Assembly (NCBI RefSeq): GCF_033568475.1
Contig: NC_133120.1
Coordinates: 83,718,151-83,782,150 of the forward strand
Direction of reading: 5' to 3'
Length of the DNA stretch: 64,000 bases
From: Henckelia pumila
Taxonomy: Eukaryota; Streptophyta; Magnoliopsida; Lamiales; Gesneriaceae
The notes beneath the pieces were generated by a model. It was not told the origin of the DNA and did no database searches. It saw nothing but the letters and a program-made list of their open reading frames with translations. Below are positions 36,696-48,141 of the stretch, in pieces; position 1 is the first letter of the stretch; every line of letters begins with the position of its first letter. A program made the position numbers and the translations under genes.

Positions 36696-37252
36696 AGTTC
36701 TTAAATCCAAAAGCAAATTAAGAATCAGTCCCTTGTCAGAAAAAATTTGTTTGCACTCTCTGGGCCCACATTATTTTACTCGGATAAAATTAAGTACAAA
36801 ACATTGAAATATGGTACAAATACAAGATATTTGAGCACTAATTGTTCAAGATCGAGTACAAAAAATACAATTTTGAGTATAAAATCTAAACATCTTTATT
36901 AACGTGAACTTGCAACATGTGTTTGAGTACTCAAAAATCATATATTTGTACCAGATCTAACACATTGGATACTCAAAAATCACATATGCGTACCATATTT
37001 TCATTGTTTTGTACCGATTTTCATCCAAATAAGATAAATGTGTTATTAATATCAATATTTTTTAGTACTCAAAAATCATATATTTATATTAGATCTAACA
37101 CATTTGATACTCAAATATCATGTATTTGTACCATATTTTTCATGTTTTGTATCGAATTTTATCCGAAACAAAACATGTGGGCCCAGAGAGTTTAAACAAA
37201 GTTTTTTTCTGACAGGGACTGATCATTAATTTTTGTTTAGATTTGGGGACTT
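36696..37252. mobile_element. Long-TIR non-autonomous transposon upstream of the TCP gene
   Basis: The first about 130-170 bp mirror the last: AGTTCTTAAATCC / GGGGACTT ends, then CAGTCCCTTGTCAGAAAAAA, CTCTCTGGGCCCACAT and CGGATAAAATT on both sides. The inner part holds a direct repeat of about 110-130 bp, with GTACTCAAAAATCATATATT starting near 36927 and again near 37063. There is no coding capacity. Long inverted repeats suggest a Mutator-type MITE, but I see no clear 9-bp target duplication. Confidence 0.7.
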
Positions 37253-37408
37253 AATTATAATTAACCGTTATTTCTATGTATCGCATTTACAGTAACTTTG
37301 TTCTTCTTAGACAAAAAGATCAAAATACTCGAGCTCTACCTCTATTTCATTTTTCATGATTTTTATGGAATTTTTTTAATTTTATATAATAATTAGAAAA
37401 TTAATGTG

Positions 37409-37585
37409 TTGGGCCCGCTATCTGATGTAAACGTAGATCTCGGGTGGCCCATCATATAACAGCAGAGCACGCTCTCCATGGGCCCGATCACAATCCCCGA
37501 GACAAAATTTGACCAAAATACCCTTCACTTTGGCAATGTGGGCCCATTAATTTAACTCAGGCACGAAGCACCGAATAAACCCTAA
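37409..37585 (+). promoter_or_regulatory. Proximal promoter of the TCP gene: TGGGCC sites and a telo-box
   Basis: TTGGGCCC (37409-37416), TGGGCCC (37479-37485) and GTGGGCCC (37538-37545) are 'site II'-type words. The last fits the class I TCP consensus GTGGGNCC. A telo-box AAACCCTAA (37577-37585) follows 26 bp before the start codon. Site II plus telo-box promoters are typical of plant genes active in dividing cells. Confidence 0.55.
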
Positions 37586-37611
37586 AAACACACAGAGTCC
37601 AACAGCAGTCA

Positions 37612-38262
37612 ATGGCTTCGTCACATATGGTCCTCCGCCAAATCTCCCCCTCCGACTCGCCGCCGTCGATGCCAACCACCGTCGTGCACCTCCTGCCTCC
37701 TCCGTCTATCGCTTCCTCTATGAATTCCAAGTCAAAGTTCGGTGCTGTTTCTAAAAGGGTTTCTACCGGTTCTTCTTCAAGCAAAGATCGGCACACCAAG
37801 GTTAACGGCCGTGGTAGGCGCGTCAGAATGCCGGCTCTCTGCGCCGCCAGAGTTTTCCAGCTGACTCGGGAGCTCGGCCACCGCTCCGACGGCGAGACGA
37901 TCGAGTGGCTGCTACGTCAAGCTGAGCCTTCCATCATCGCCGCCACCGGTACGGGGACCGTCCCGGCCGAGGCTGTTTCCACCACGTCCGGTACACTCCC
38001 TCCTTCACGATCCACAGCCTTTTCTTACGCGCCGGTGACCACGGTGGCGCATCCTGTGACCATCTCAGCCGGAAATGGCATCTTCTCCTGGACTCCGCCG
38101 CAGCCGAGCTGCAGGCTGGACCTCTGCCAGCCAGCTCCGTCGATGACGTTGGATTTCTCCCCTAATGGATATCGACACATGCCCTTCACGGCGTTGCTGC
38201 TGCAGCCGGCGGCGGCGGACGAGGAGGCGGAGAGTCAAGAAACCAGTGGCAGCAACCAATAA
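37612..38262 (+). CDS. Class I TCP transcription factor (TCP7/11/21-like)
   Basis: A 216-residue single-exon gene. The TCP basic helix-loop-helix domain spans about 57-112: [17 protein letters not shown] (basic region), then [20 protein letters not shown] and [20 protein letters not shown]. The short basic region and this helix II are the class I (PCF) pattern; the '[12 protein letters not shown]' form points to the TCP7/11/21 side. Class I TCPs bind GTGGGNCC and usually promote cell proliferation genes. Outside the domain the protein is Ser/Pro/Ala-rich and has no other motif. GC content and codon use are distinctly higher than the flanks, as often seen in TCP genes. The first ATG (37612) is used; an internal Met at residue 6 is the only near alternative. 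Confidence 0.95.
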   Translation: MASSHMVLRQISPSDSPPSMPTTVVHLLPPPSIASSMNSKSKFGAVSKRVSTGSSSSKDRHTKVNGRGRRVRMPALCAARVFQLTRELGHRSDGETIEWLLRQAEPSIIAATGTGTVPAEAVSTTSGTLPPSRSTAFSYAPVTTVAHPVTISAGNGIFSWTPPQPSCRLDLCQPAPSMTLDFSPNGYRHMPFTALLLQPAAADEEAESQETSGSNQ

Positions 38263-40343
38263 TCTACTAAGTACCATTAATTTATTACTTTGGAGATTTA
38301 GTGGTTTTGGTGGGGTCTTTCGTGAATTTGGTGAGAATCAGAGACATATACAACATAAGAGACTGATGAATGAGCTTGCCAGAATTGTACATCATTTGCA
38401 ATGAATTTATAAAAAAGGCTTCTTGTTTCATAAAAAAAGAGTCTTCTTTTACTACCATTTATTTTATCACCATTTGTTGGTTTGGTCCTTTTAAGGAAAA
38501 TTTATATTTGGCGTTACATCCTACACGGTACTAATAGGTTATCATGATCAAACGCCCTTGAATCTTTTTTGCTATACAAGTCTACAATTTGATGATGACA
38601 AGTATATATGTGTAGAAAATAAAATTGGGGTTACCTTGGAAATCTTGGAGATCCGCGAATCATGGGGATTTGATACTTGATAGGATTAGGAAAAATACAC
38701 AAGATTAATTTTATAATTTTGTTTATATCTTTGATTTCTTTTAGTTGAGAATGTGATTGTTAAGGCTGAGTTTGCTGTCCGAGACCTCGTCCCAAACTTG
38801 AGATCTCGATCGTTTTTATGGTGTCACCAGCTTGGACTACTTGGGGCCTTTATAGGGCCCCCCCACCACTGTAAGAGTTACACGGATTGGGTCAAAGAAA
38901 CCGAGGCTGTTGAGTGGACCACGACCTTAAACCGAGAATTCGTTTACTAAGTAAAGAAGGTGAATTGTGTGGCTACTGCAGAAGAAGCTCTGTGTGACTG
39001 TGTTACTATCATATTATTTACCTGCATCTCTTTAGAAACTGATCCTGTAACATACTAACAATTGATGTCTCCAAAACATGAACTTTACTCTTTCTCGGTT
39101 GGTATTCTTGGAGGACAACAATATATACTACTTCAGCTTTTCTTGGAGACAACAGAGCAGTGTGATCGAGCCTGCCACGGTTTATATTTGAGATAGTCCT
39201 GATGTAGGAGAGCATTCGACAATCTCCAACCCCGGAAGGTGATCTCTATAAGCATCCGTCTTAATGCATGATACACTAGTTGCCCATCTTGACAAAACAG
39301 AACACCGAAAATGGAATGAGCTAAATACGCTAACATAACACCAGGTGCGAAAAGTTCGAGCAAGAAAAAACGACAACCATTTTTTTCTCGTTGCCGATAC
39401 GTTAAGGGTGAGGCACAATGAGTGTTGGATATTCTTGAACTGAATACAGAGAACCAAGAAATGATGATAGTAAATAGGAGTAGAATAGCAAGAAGCAACC
39501 TTGAAATGCAATACAAATTTCAATTTTATTTTACATCCTAAATATACCATTAATTTTGATCTCAAGATTGAGATTGCTTATCATCTCTCAGAAAAAATAA
39601 ACCAGAAATTGCTGGATCTTGGATTTGAAATTCATCTCCTTCTATCGCTCTCATAAATAAAAATTTATAATTATGCAAATATAATCGTATTATATATATA
39701 ATTATTGCTGCTTGTAACTTGTAAGTATTATCTTCTTTTGCCAACAGTACTGCAGTCTGTAGCTTCTTTCTGCATGGACACATGCAGATGGTTTCACTCC
39801 CAAACTACCGGTTACTAATTTCATCCATAATATACAACATATATGCATATAGCATATTTTTTTTATGGTACATATAGCATTTAATATCTCTCTAGATATG
39901 AAACTTATATATAATAGGAAAAAAATTGTGCAAAGTTTCAGAATATTATAGGGACCAAATAAGTAGCAGATGTTTAATAGATACTAATATATGATCGATG
40001 CCCTGGACTAGAAGAAAATATCTATGAAGTTGAAATATATTAATACACTAATATTGAAAGAATATGAAATGTCACAAGTAATAATTTTTTAATCTTCAAA
40101 ACAACTGAAAATTGGCATGAGAGAAAAGAAATAGCATTCAAGATTCGAGATTAAAGACTAATTTAAATAAGCAGATGATTTCAATATCGAATGCTAGCAA
40201 TAAAATAATGCTTCCTCGGTGGCTAGCTGCCGAATTTTTATATATGAACTACAAAAAACCCAGTTGAGTCACTATCTTATCAACTAGTTTGAGGTGAGTC
40301 AAACAAGGTCAGCTCCTCTGTATTTATTTTAACAATTAGTTTT
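38263..40343. other. TCP 3' flank and spacer
   Basis: 38263-38420 is probably the TCP 3' UTR. Around 38740-38960 is a GC-richer block of unknown origin with a run of seven C. At 39133-39516 (minus) a 127-codon frame has a partly coding-like middle, but no family was recognised. The rest is AT-rich. Confidence 0.45.
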
Positions 40344-40935
40344 GGGTAAATTGCATTTGGCCGTCTCTTTGTGAAATTTCAAAAATGCAAATAACCTTGA
40401 GAAAAATAAATAGACGCTCAACCTCTTATGCCATTTTTTTAAACAAATGCTTATGGATCCCCTATAAGAAAATACTAATATAATTCTAACTCCTATTCTT
40501 GTATACAAAATATTTTTTCATCATATTTTCCTCTTATAATTCAAATATGATAGTCAGTACAAATGAACATATACCAATTTTTTTTTTTTTGTTTTGTTTT
40601 GTTTTTTATTTAAGTTTTGGTGTTTTAATTTTATTTCTTTGATCATTTAATATTGTCATGTTACAAAAAAAATTACATTCTAACTGTAAAAAGTAAAAAG
40701 CATTTGTTGTATGAATGGCAATTTTCATACATTCAGATGCATTACATGTAAATTACAGATTTTCAGAATTATTAGAAGCAATTACATCTATACTTATGAG
40801 GTTGATCTTATTTGAGCTTCTTTTTTTTTTTTTTAAAAAAAAATAAAAGGTTAAGCATCTATTTATTTTTCATATAGAGTTCTCACTTATCAACTATTTT
40901 CACATTTCTCAAAGAAGCTAATATGCAATTTACCC
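40344..40935. mobile_element. Long-TIR non-autonomous transposon
   Basis: The left end GGGTAAATTGCATTTGGCC mirrors the right end, which reversed reads GGGTAAATTGCATATTAGC. Similarity continues for about 90 bp, including AAAAATAAATAGA[CT]GCT[CT]AACCT. Length is 592 bp with no coding frame. The family is unknown, perhaps a Mutator-type MITE; no clear target duplication. Confidence 0.65.
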
Positions 40936-43900
40936 CATTAAATTTTTTTTATAATTACTAATATTTGATTTTCCTCATCCATCCCCAGTTTTTAAAATGA
41001 TTGAATTTTTTTTTTATTTACGTTATTTACTATATATTGGTTTATTGATATTTGAATTTTCAACTATTTTTATCATTATGTATTTTATTATTTATATACG
41101 TAGATAATGAAGATAGTGTACGTAGATATAAGACAAACATATGAATTGGGTTCAAGATTAGGTTTTTCTAATCCCTCAAAATGGCGAACCGCTCGCCTCA
41201 AAATCATGTTAAAAACATACGAAACACTGCCACCCCAGAGGAAGCAGAATGTCGAAATTATATAATCATTCCCTCTTTTATGAAAAAAAAAAAAAAAACC
41301 TAATTAATTGACCCATCAATTACTTCGATGAACGAGCGGATACAAATAGAAGACAAATGTTTAGTTGGGTGAAATTAAAATTTCCAGCCAATATATAAAA
41401 AATAGGACCTGAGTCGTACACGTGAAATTTAATTTCACCCGTCCAATCATATCAAAACCATTGCCCAATTATGCTTAGATATTATTATTTTGTGTCGCAT
41501 ATCCTTCTTCCAATTTGATAGATAAGTTCCAACTTCCTACAAATTCAAAAAAAAAAAAAAAAACTTATATATATAAAATAATAGGTGTTCTTTCCCCCAA
41601 AAAAAAAACCCCAAATAAATTCAATAAATATGTAATTTTATGTCCAAAAATATGGCGCAATTAAAGTAAATATTCTACATTTTTATAAATTACATTAAAA
41701 ATTTTATTGAATTTATTCTGAAATTCAACAATATGTATAAATAAAATCGATTATCTGATTATACACACATATATATATATATGTAGATAGAATAAAAAAG
41801 AAATTATGATTGCATTTATATGTGCATGAACTAGTTTGAGGTGTCACCAACGTGCATGTCTCCTATTCCTACCCCTCGCGACCAGTCCTCATGTGCTCAA
41901 CATTTCTTCCTCCTCAGTGAACAGAAAATGGTAAATTTATACATTATAATGTATCTCAAATTATTATTTTGTGATTTCACCAAGATATCATACAAATATT
42001 ATTCTATAGTACACCGATCCTCTTATATATTATAAAATTTTAAATTAAACAAATAAATATATGTATGTATGTAAGTGTTGAAGATTGGGAAAGACTACTC
42101 TTTTAATTAAATGCTTCATCCGTCCCTGAGTCTCACTCCATCGAACTGCCTACATTTCCAGTTTGAGTTACTTCTAATTTTCTTGACATCTATCTTAATG
42201 ATAAACGACTAGTACTATTGTCGTATCATAACTTTATCTCGAATTCTCAAAGTTAGTTATGCGACTCTACCTGTCACATGAAAATTTTTATAACTTTTAT
42301 AATTGCGAAAAAAAAAAAATCACAAAATAAACTCTAATTATTTACATATTTTGAAATTATAAAAGTATTTTTTTTCTCTCCATGCATGTAGGGTATTGTG
42401 GAGACTCGAGATGATAAGAAAGAAACTTAAACTGAATCGATCAGTATAAGAAAAGGGTGCGTGGGTTTCCTTTATTAAGACACTCCATTTGAGTTATTCA
42501 AGTATGTCGGAAAATTATACATGCATTATTGTTTGTGGGTGACAAAGATTATTCGACGTTGCTTTCGTTACAGACGAAAATGGTCAATATAATTCAATTC
42601 CCATAAATTAAAGTTTTTTTCCCCCCAGAATGTGGCATATGTATTATTTATTTTTATGCTTTCTCTGTGGTCTTCATGGGCCATTTCACGACTATATATA
42701 CCACATATCTTGTTTAATTTGTTATTTCATCTAAAAATCGAGGACTTTACTTCGATATTTTTCAAAATCGCGTTAAATATGCATAAAATAAAAAAAATAA
42801 TTGTCCCAATCAAATTTTATTATATATATACAATGTAAATTAAAATGTATTAAATGAGTATAGTGTAGTTAGAGAGACTAGGAAATGTGTGTCAGAGTGG
42901 AGGGTTTATGTTTATATGCCTATGTTATTGGGGGATGAATCAATTGGCTGGCTTTTCAATTATTATCCTGCTCACATATATGTTATATCACATCACTCAT
43001 GATTTAATGTTCGAGAAAAAGGAAATGGAAATAATTGAAAATATTTATAGTAAAACGTAAATTGAGCTAAATATACAACTCCAACATATTTTTACTGTAT
43101 ATATACAATGGTTAATCGAGCGATGCACAACACAAACAGTCGTTGAAGTTATTCAACAGTTTGCTTCCTTCTCCTTACCTCATTGCATCAATTAGTGATG
43201 TTTGTGTATCACTAGCAAGGGCGGAGCCAAGAATTTTAATGTATCCGGGCTACAAATTTTTCCCGAATGTTTCATTATTTTGAGTTGAACTACCGGGGCT
43301 ACCATCAAATTATTCCAAAATCATTCCAAATTAATACATATAATTTTTTAAAATTTTTTTGTGCCAACCGGGCTTCAGCCCGGATGGTTATAAGTGTGGC
43401 TCCGCTACTTTGTGTTTGATCGAGAGGCAAATGTTGTGGCATGTATTTTGACTTCCAAGGTGTTTTAATTAACTTCACATACTATTATGCTTTATTGGGA
43501 TTTCGTTTTAATTTTTGTGAAACAGGTTGTACATAAAGGTCTTCTAATTGGTGGTTAATTGTGATTGTTTGTGAATGAAATATTTCCTAAAAAAATTGTA
43601 AAAGAACTCTATTTTTATGTTGTTGAAAATTAATCAGAATATATAAAACATTTATTTGAATCAATATTACTTAAATTTTTACGTATGTGTCACGTGTCCT
43701 TTGTTTATTAGTGCCAACAAACAAATATCGTAATGCATGGTCTCCCTTGAAACACTTTTTTTAATCGTTATGATCGGCCTAATTATTTTTCTTATTATTT
43801 TTAGAGAAAAATTATATACATCAATTATATGCATGTATCCAATTCTTTTACAGGATCAGTATGTACTAGATTATTTCATTAGAGAAGGTGCTCAGCAGTG

Positions 43901-44022
43901 TATTTTAAAGGGATTTCGTCAAAAAATTATCTCATAAAATAATATGTACAGAATAATCCCATTTTTGGTTTAAACTAACTAGCCAAAAAAGAAGAGTGAC
44001 AAATCAATAGGTCTATTGTAAA
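40936..44022. other. AT-rich spacer
   Basis: No gene is supported. It contains several A-runs (41282, 41549) and a small hAT-like MITE at 43216-43412. Confidence 0.5.
43216..43412. mobile_element. Small hAT-like MITE with GCGGAGCC ends
   Basis: CAAGGGCGGAGCCAAG on the left mirrors GTGGCTCCGCTACTTTG on the right, the 'CAGTGGCGGAGCC' end type common in plant hAT-derived MITEs. Length about 197 bp. Flanking 8-bp duplications are not convincing. Confidence 0.6.
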
Positions 44023-44250
44023 TTATTTGATTTTGGGCATCAAGTGGTGTTCTTTGATCCATTCTACGATGTAAGAAAAACCTCTAGCTTTAATTTCCTT
44101 CTCCTTGTTTTCATGCTCATACATAAATTCTTTCCTGCAAAAATGGTGACCAAGTCAAGAAAAATGGATGGGAGGAAGATAAAATATTCCCGATTTGTCA
44201 CAACTCTTGAATGAGTAATCGATAAAAGGTAGGTACCTGCCCATGCCCAT
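44023..44250 (-). CDS. Possible two-exon 41-residue protein, unrecognised
   Basis: Exon 1 (44250-44237, ATGGGCATGGGCAG) has a GTACCT donor, and exon 2 (44134-44023) has a TTTTTGCAG acceptor. Splicing gives 41 codons plus TAA. The product starts MGMGRKEFMYEHENKEKEIK and ends with ARGFSYIVEWIKEHHLMPKIK-type sequence (from residue 21). It is highly charged in the middle with an amphipathic end, and reads much more like protein than other frames in this spacer. I do not recognise a family. An in-frame stop (TAA) 16 codons before the first Met argues against a longer N-terminus unless another exon exists. This is an inference from splice signals and composition only. Confidence 0.35.
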
Positions 44251-45229
44251 ATAAAGAATTGCATCAACGTACGGCCAGTACAAATGCACGGTAGCAATTA
44301 ATTAAGATAATCAGCTTGCCCATCAATCAAGGAAAAATAAAATAATTATCGAACACTTTTTTGAGCGAGCGTATAGTATATATACAGTATATCAAGTCCA
44401 ATTTATCTCAGTACTCTAGCTTAATTTGCAGGCTACTCCATCGATCTTAGATTTAACTAAAGTGAATCGAAAAGTTGCGATTACATGTTACATCCTCAAA
44501 AAAAAAAAAAAATCAAATACTCACAAATTTCTATAGTTGTGTATTACACAAAGCCAAGAAGAAAGATCAATTTCCGTCTAGAAGGTACGTATGAACCTTT
44601 TTCAATACAACCTTCTAATCAATAAGACATGCCCATTGAATTCAAAATATTAATTTGATTACTTATACAATAATATAAGTTACGTATCAACTCAAGTAAT
44701 GTGAATTCTAGTCTTTGAACAGACATGACCCGAATTTTGGAACATTTAACAACCGTTTTCTGTTGTCATTGCCTAATTTTGAAGTACCAAAAATATCTCT
44801 TTCGAATCACAAAATTAATCCGTTTTTATTCGATGAAAAAAAAAACATAAAAATATATTTTATTCCATAACTCATCTATATATAAGTATCATATCTCATC
44901 ATGAACTTCACTGTTTTTTTTAAAAAAAACTATTAAAGCAAAAAAATTATTTTACATCAAAAATTTTTTATAATGAATTTGCAAAGACAATCAAGAAACT
45001 AAAAGATAATTAGAACTTGACATAAGGGTGGTTCTGAAGAAAAAAAGAAAAAAGTACCTGAGATCATAAGGGTGGACTGAGAAATACTATATAGTATATA
45101 CTATTGAAAAAAAAAGCCGAATAAAAATATATATACACACACTATAAATATATGAACTTTAAAAGACCATGTGCGCCAGCTAACTTAACCTTTAGACCCC
45201 TCAAAAAAGATATTTTATTTTTTAGTTTT

Positions 45230-45273
<44 letters not shown>

Positions 45274-45536
45274 AATATTCACGATCATGTAATGCATGTT
45301 CGTACAATTCTATATCAAGATACATAAAGTAAATAAGGGAGAGAAAGGTAACAGCAGAGCATTCTGCAGTGATCTAGGCTGCACTTTTAAAATCTGAGTC
45401 AATTTTACAAATTATAAGTACAGAGCACTTCTGTCTACTATTTAATTTCTCCCAACTCCGATATTCCACTCAAATCTATGTAGTATATATACATAAACTA
45501 ACATCTTCAATTCACTTCCATACAGAGGATATATAT
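44251..45536. other. Spacer and SAUR promoter
   Basis: AT-rich. A (TA)n microsatellite lies at about 45238-45268. The last 200 bp should carry the SAUR promoter and leader. No clear auxin-response TGTCTC word was found immediately upstream. Confidence 0.45.
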
Positions 45537-45908
45537 ATGGATGATCAATATTGCAAGAAGGAGAGATTTCTCAAAACATGCATGAAAAAGTGCCAAAGAG
45601 TAGTGGGTCGAAAAGTGGTGCCAGCTTGTTGCGTCTCCTGCTGTCAATCATGCTCAGAAATGGTCGTGCCGAGCGACGTCCCAAAGGGACACCTTGTTGT
45701 GTACGTAGGTGAATGTAACAAGAGATACGTGATCAAGATCAAGCTACTGAGGCATCCTCTGTTCAAGGCTTTGCTGGATCAAGCTCAAGAGATATACGAT
45801 TTCAGTTCCGACGACTCCAGGCTGCACATTCCCTGTGACGAGAACATGTTCCTTAGCGTTGTCCGGTGCGCCAACTCTCCACCGGAAGGATATTGCCTAC
45901 ACATGTGA
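45537..45908 (+). CDS. SAUR family auxin-responsive small protein
   Basis: A 123-residue intronless gene, the usual form for SAURs. The SAUR domain begins at VPSDVPKGHLVVYVGE (about residues 43-58) and runs through KRYVIKIKLLRHPLFKALLD, the YDF motif and LHIPCDENMFLSVVRC, ending with CLHM. SAURs inhibit PP2C-D phosphatases at the plasma membrane and so activate H+-ATPases, promoting cell expansion (family knowledge). The N-terminal 40 residues are Cys- and Lys-rich (CCVSCCQSCSE), a variant-specific feature. The exact subgroup is not assigned. A foldback element lies just beyond the stop. Confidence 0.93.
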   Translation: MDDQYCKKERFLKTCMKKCQRVVGRKVVPACCVSCCQSCSEMVVPSDVPKGHLVVYVGECNKRYVIKIKLLRHPLFKALLDQAQEIYDFSSDDSRLHIPCDENMFLSVVRCANSPPEGYCLHM

Positions 45909-45990
45909 CAATCGTGCCACGGCTTGATCCGATCATGCTTCTTATGTCTTTTCCTCATTTTCTTAATGTGGAATAATGCTATATATATGT

Positions 45991-46092
45991 AGTGTTTGTG
46001 AGAGTTTTTAGGAAACACTTCTCAGTTTTTCATTAACAAAATTTTGTTAAGGAAAAGCTGAGAAGTGCTTTCAAGAAGCTCTCTCAAACACT
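45991..46092. repeat. Foldback element in the SAUR 3' region
   Basis: The two arms are nearly perfect reverse complements: AGTGTTTGTGAGAGTTTTTA with AAACACTTCTCAG on the left, and CTGAGAAGTGCTTTC with CTCTCTCAAACACT on the right. They meet at the palindrome AACAAAATTTTGTT. At 102 bp this is a complete small MITE able to fold into one long hairpin. Confidence 0.8.
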
Positions 46093-48004
46093 ACCATAGT
46101 GTGTATGCAGAAGCTGAAAGAACCATTTTGTACAATATGCATGCCTCGTTATTCTGATGATGTATTCGTTAATTTGCAGCCGGCAGAGGATTCTTTTATT
46201 TCAACTTAGCTTGAGATTTTTCTGAATTAAGCTATCTTAATTAATTACTAGCTAATGCAAGGTTATGTTTTATGGTTTACCAGTAGCTGCTCTCGCGTTT
46301 CATCGTCATAAAAAAAAAAAGAAATAATAGACAATAGACTTAACCAAGTTAAAAGTTTTATGCATGATTATTCATCCCAATTCTTGGGTTACCTATGCTG
46401 GCTCTGCTTCTGGTGCAATGCGATTACATTGGAAGTAGCATTTTATGTGTGTTGGTGCAAATCGAGGAAATAGCTCATTTAGGTTCATATGATACTTGTT
46501 CTTTTTTATTTCCCCGACATGCCCCAAGTATGATTTAACTAACTTTTTTTATCAATAAGTACTTTGTATTTACTGACATAAAAAAAATTAAAAAAATTGT
46601 AATATATATCTGAAAATTTCATTTATTATCTTTAGAATCATTCCACCTAGGCCTTCAAATTAAAGTTTCCGAAACAAACCCTCAATTGAAATCAAAATAT
46701 GTAACCGATCACAAAAACTCATATCACATTATTAATTTTGTGATACGAATCTCCTATTCGACCCTATTCACAAAAAAATATTTTTTTTAATTTTAAAATT
46801 GTTGTGATTGTTCCCTTTGATCTTGAATATAATTGAAGATGATTAACACAATCATACGCAGCACATATGCATGAAGAAATAAAGAAGATTAACAAAGAAG
46901 ATTTTACGTGGTTCGGTATCGAAATACCTACTCCAGGGCAGCCAACACCCCAAGAGAATTTCTTTGATAATGAGAGTAATTCTGAGTTACAAGTTACTTG
47001 AATAGTGGCAACATGAGTTAATATACTAGCTCTAATTCAGTTATGTTAACTAATCTTGAAAGCATAACTGAATCAGTTACAAAATCCAAGCTAGACTCAA
47101 TAGCTAAACTCAGTGTCTTTCCCTTAATCGATCAGCTACCAAACAAAACCAATACTCATCAAAAACTATTATTACTTTAATTATAAATATGATTCCGATC
47201 GATCGGTTTCACGAATATAGATATATGATACCGTATTATAATAGATATACTCGTAACATATTGTATTGCATGAAACGGTGAACCCCTCACCTCAATAGAG
47301 ACAAATGGAATAATAATTTGAAGTTAGGAATATAAATTTATCAATTATTTTTTCCATTAATGATTGTTTTTTATGAAATTAGTGTAAAATTTGACTATTC
47401 ATTAATAACCAATCCAATTATAATAATCTAACCAATAAATAAAACCGAACTTTCCTCTGTTGATCCCAAAATTTTGCTTAATGGGCTTAGGCTCTTGTCC
47501 AGACGTCACTAGCCCTATATTGTGACGGGCCTTCGCCACAATGTTCACGTTAGAATTTATTATTTAGATTGCATTAGAATTCATTTTAGAACTTCGTTTC
47601 AAAAAAAGAAAAAAAAAATTCATTTTAGAACTTGCTTCCAAAAATAAAATAAAAAAACAAAATAAAAATTGAAATTGAAATTGAAATAAAAGAAATATGT
47701 ATTTTTTGAATAAATGATATTTCAATTTTCAATGAGATTCCTTCGTCATATTACTGACTTTTCTTAATAATATTTTTGCTTTCCAAAAAAACATACATAA
47801 AATACTAATTAAATCAATTAGTGCACTATTATACGATTTGTTTTTTAGTTGGCACTAATATGATTTTATTTTTAATTAAGAAATTTTAATTTTCTGATCT
47901 TGAAATATGAATTATGTTGATTCAAAAAAATATGAATTATGCTAGTTCCAAAAAAAAATAAAAATAAAATAAAATTAATTGAACTCTGCACCTTCGCCTG
48001 CGTT
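46093..48004. other. Spacer with a possible LTR-element relic
   Basis: AT-rich. A relic at about 46880-47160 is listed separately. A short direct repeat of 'attcattttagaact' occurs at about 47579 and 47618. No gene is supported. Confidence 0.5.
46880..47160. mobile_element. Possible LTR-retroelement fragment
   Basis: The stretch around 46910-46950 (TTTACGTGGTTCGGTATCG, then CCTACTCCAGGGCAGCC) resembles a motif that I recall from plant LTR elements. No coding part, second LTR or boundaries are visible, so it is called a broken old fragment by inference only. Confidence 0.3.
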
Positions 48005-48063
48005 AAACCCTAAGCTTTCCTTTCTCCTAGTTTGGCTGAGACAGCTCACTTTCAAAACCCTAA
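48005..48063 (+). promoter_or_regulatory. Two telo-boxes upstream of the PPR gene
   Basis: AAACCCTAA occurs at 48005-48013 and again at 48055-48063, about 80 bp before the start codon. Telo-boxes are common near the start of plant genes for organelle biogenesis and translation. Confidence 0.6.
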
Positions 48064-48141
48064 TCTATATCTCAATTTTAGGCGAAGTCCCAATTTTATC
48101 AGCCAAAATTGAACTCATTTTGGAATTGGTTAATTGAAGAA

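Noticed and set aside
48109-48141. Upstream start for the PPR protein
   Set aside because: The upstream in-frame extension begins at TTG, not ATG; the ATG at 48142 is the first real start.
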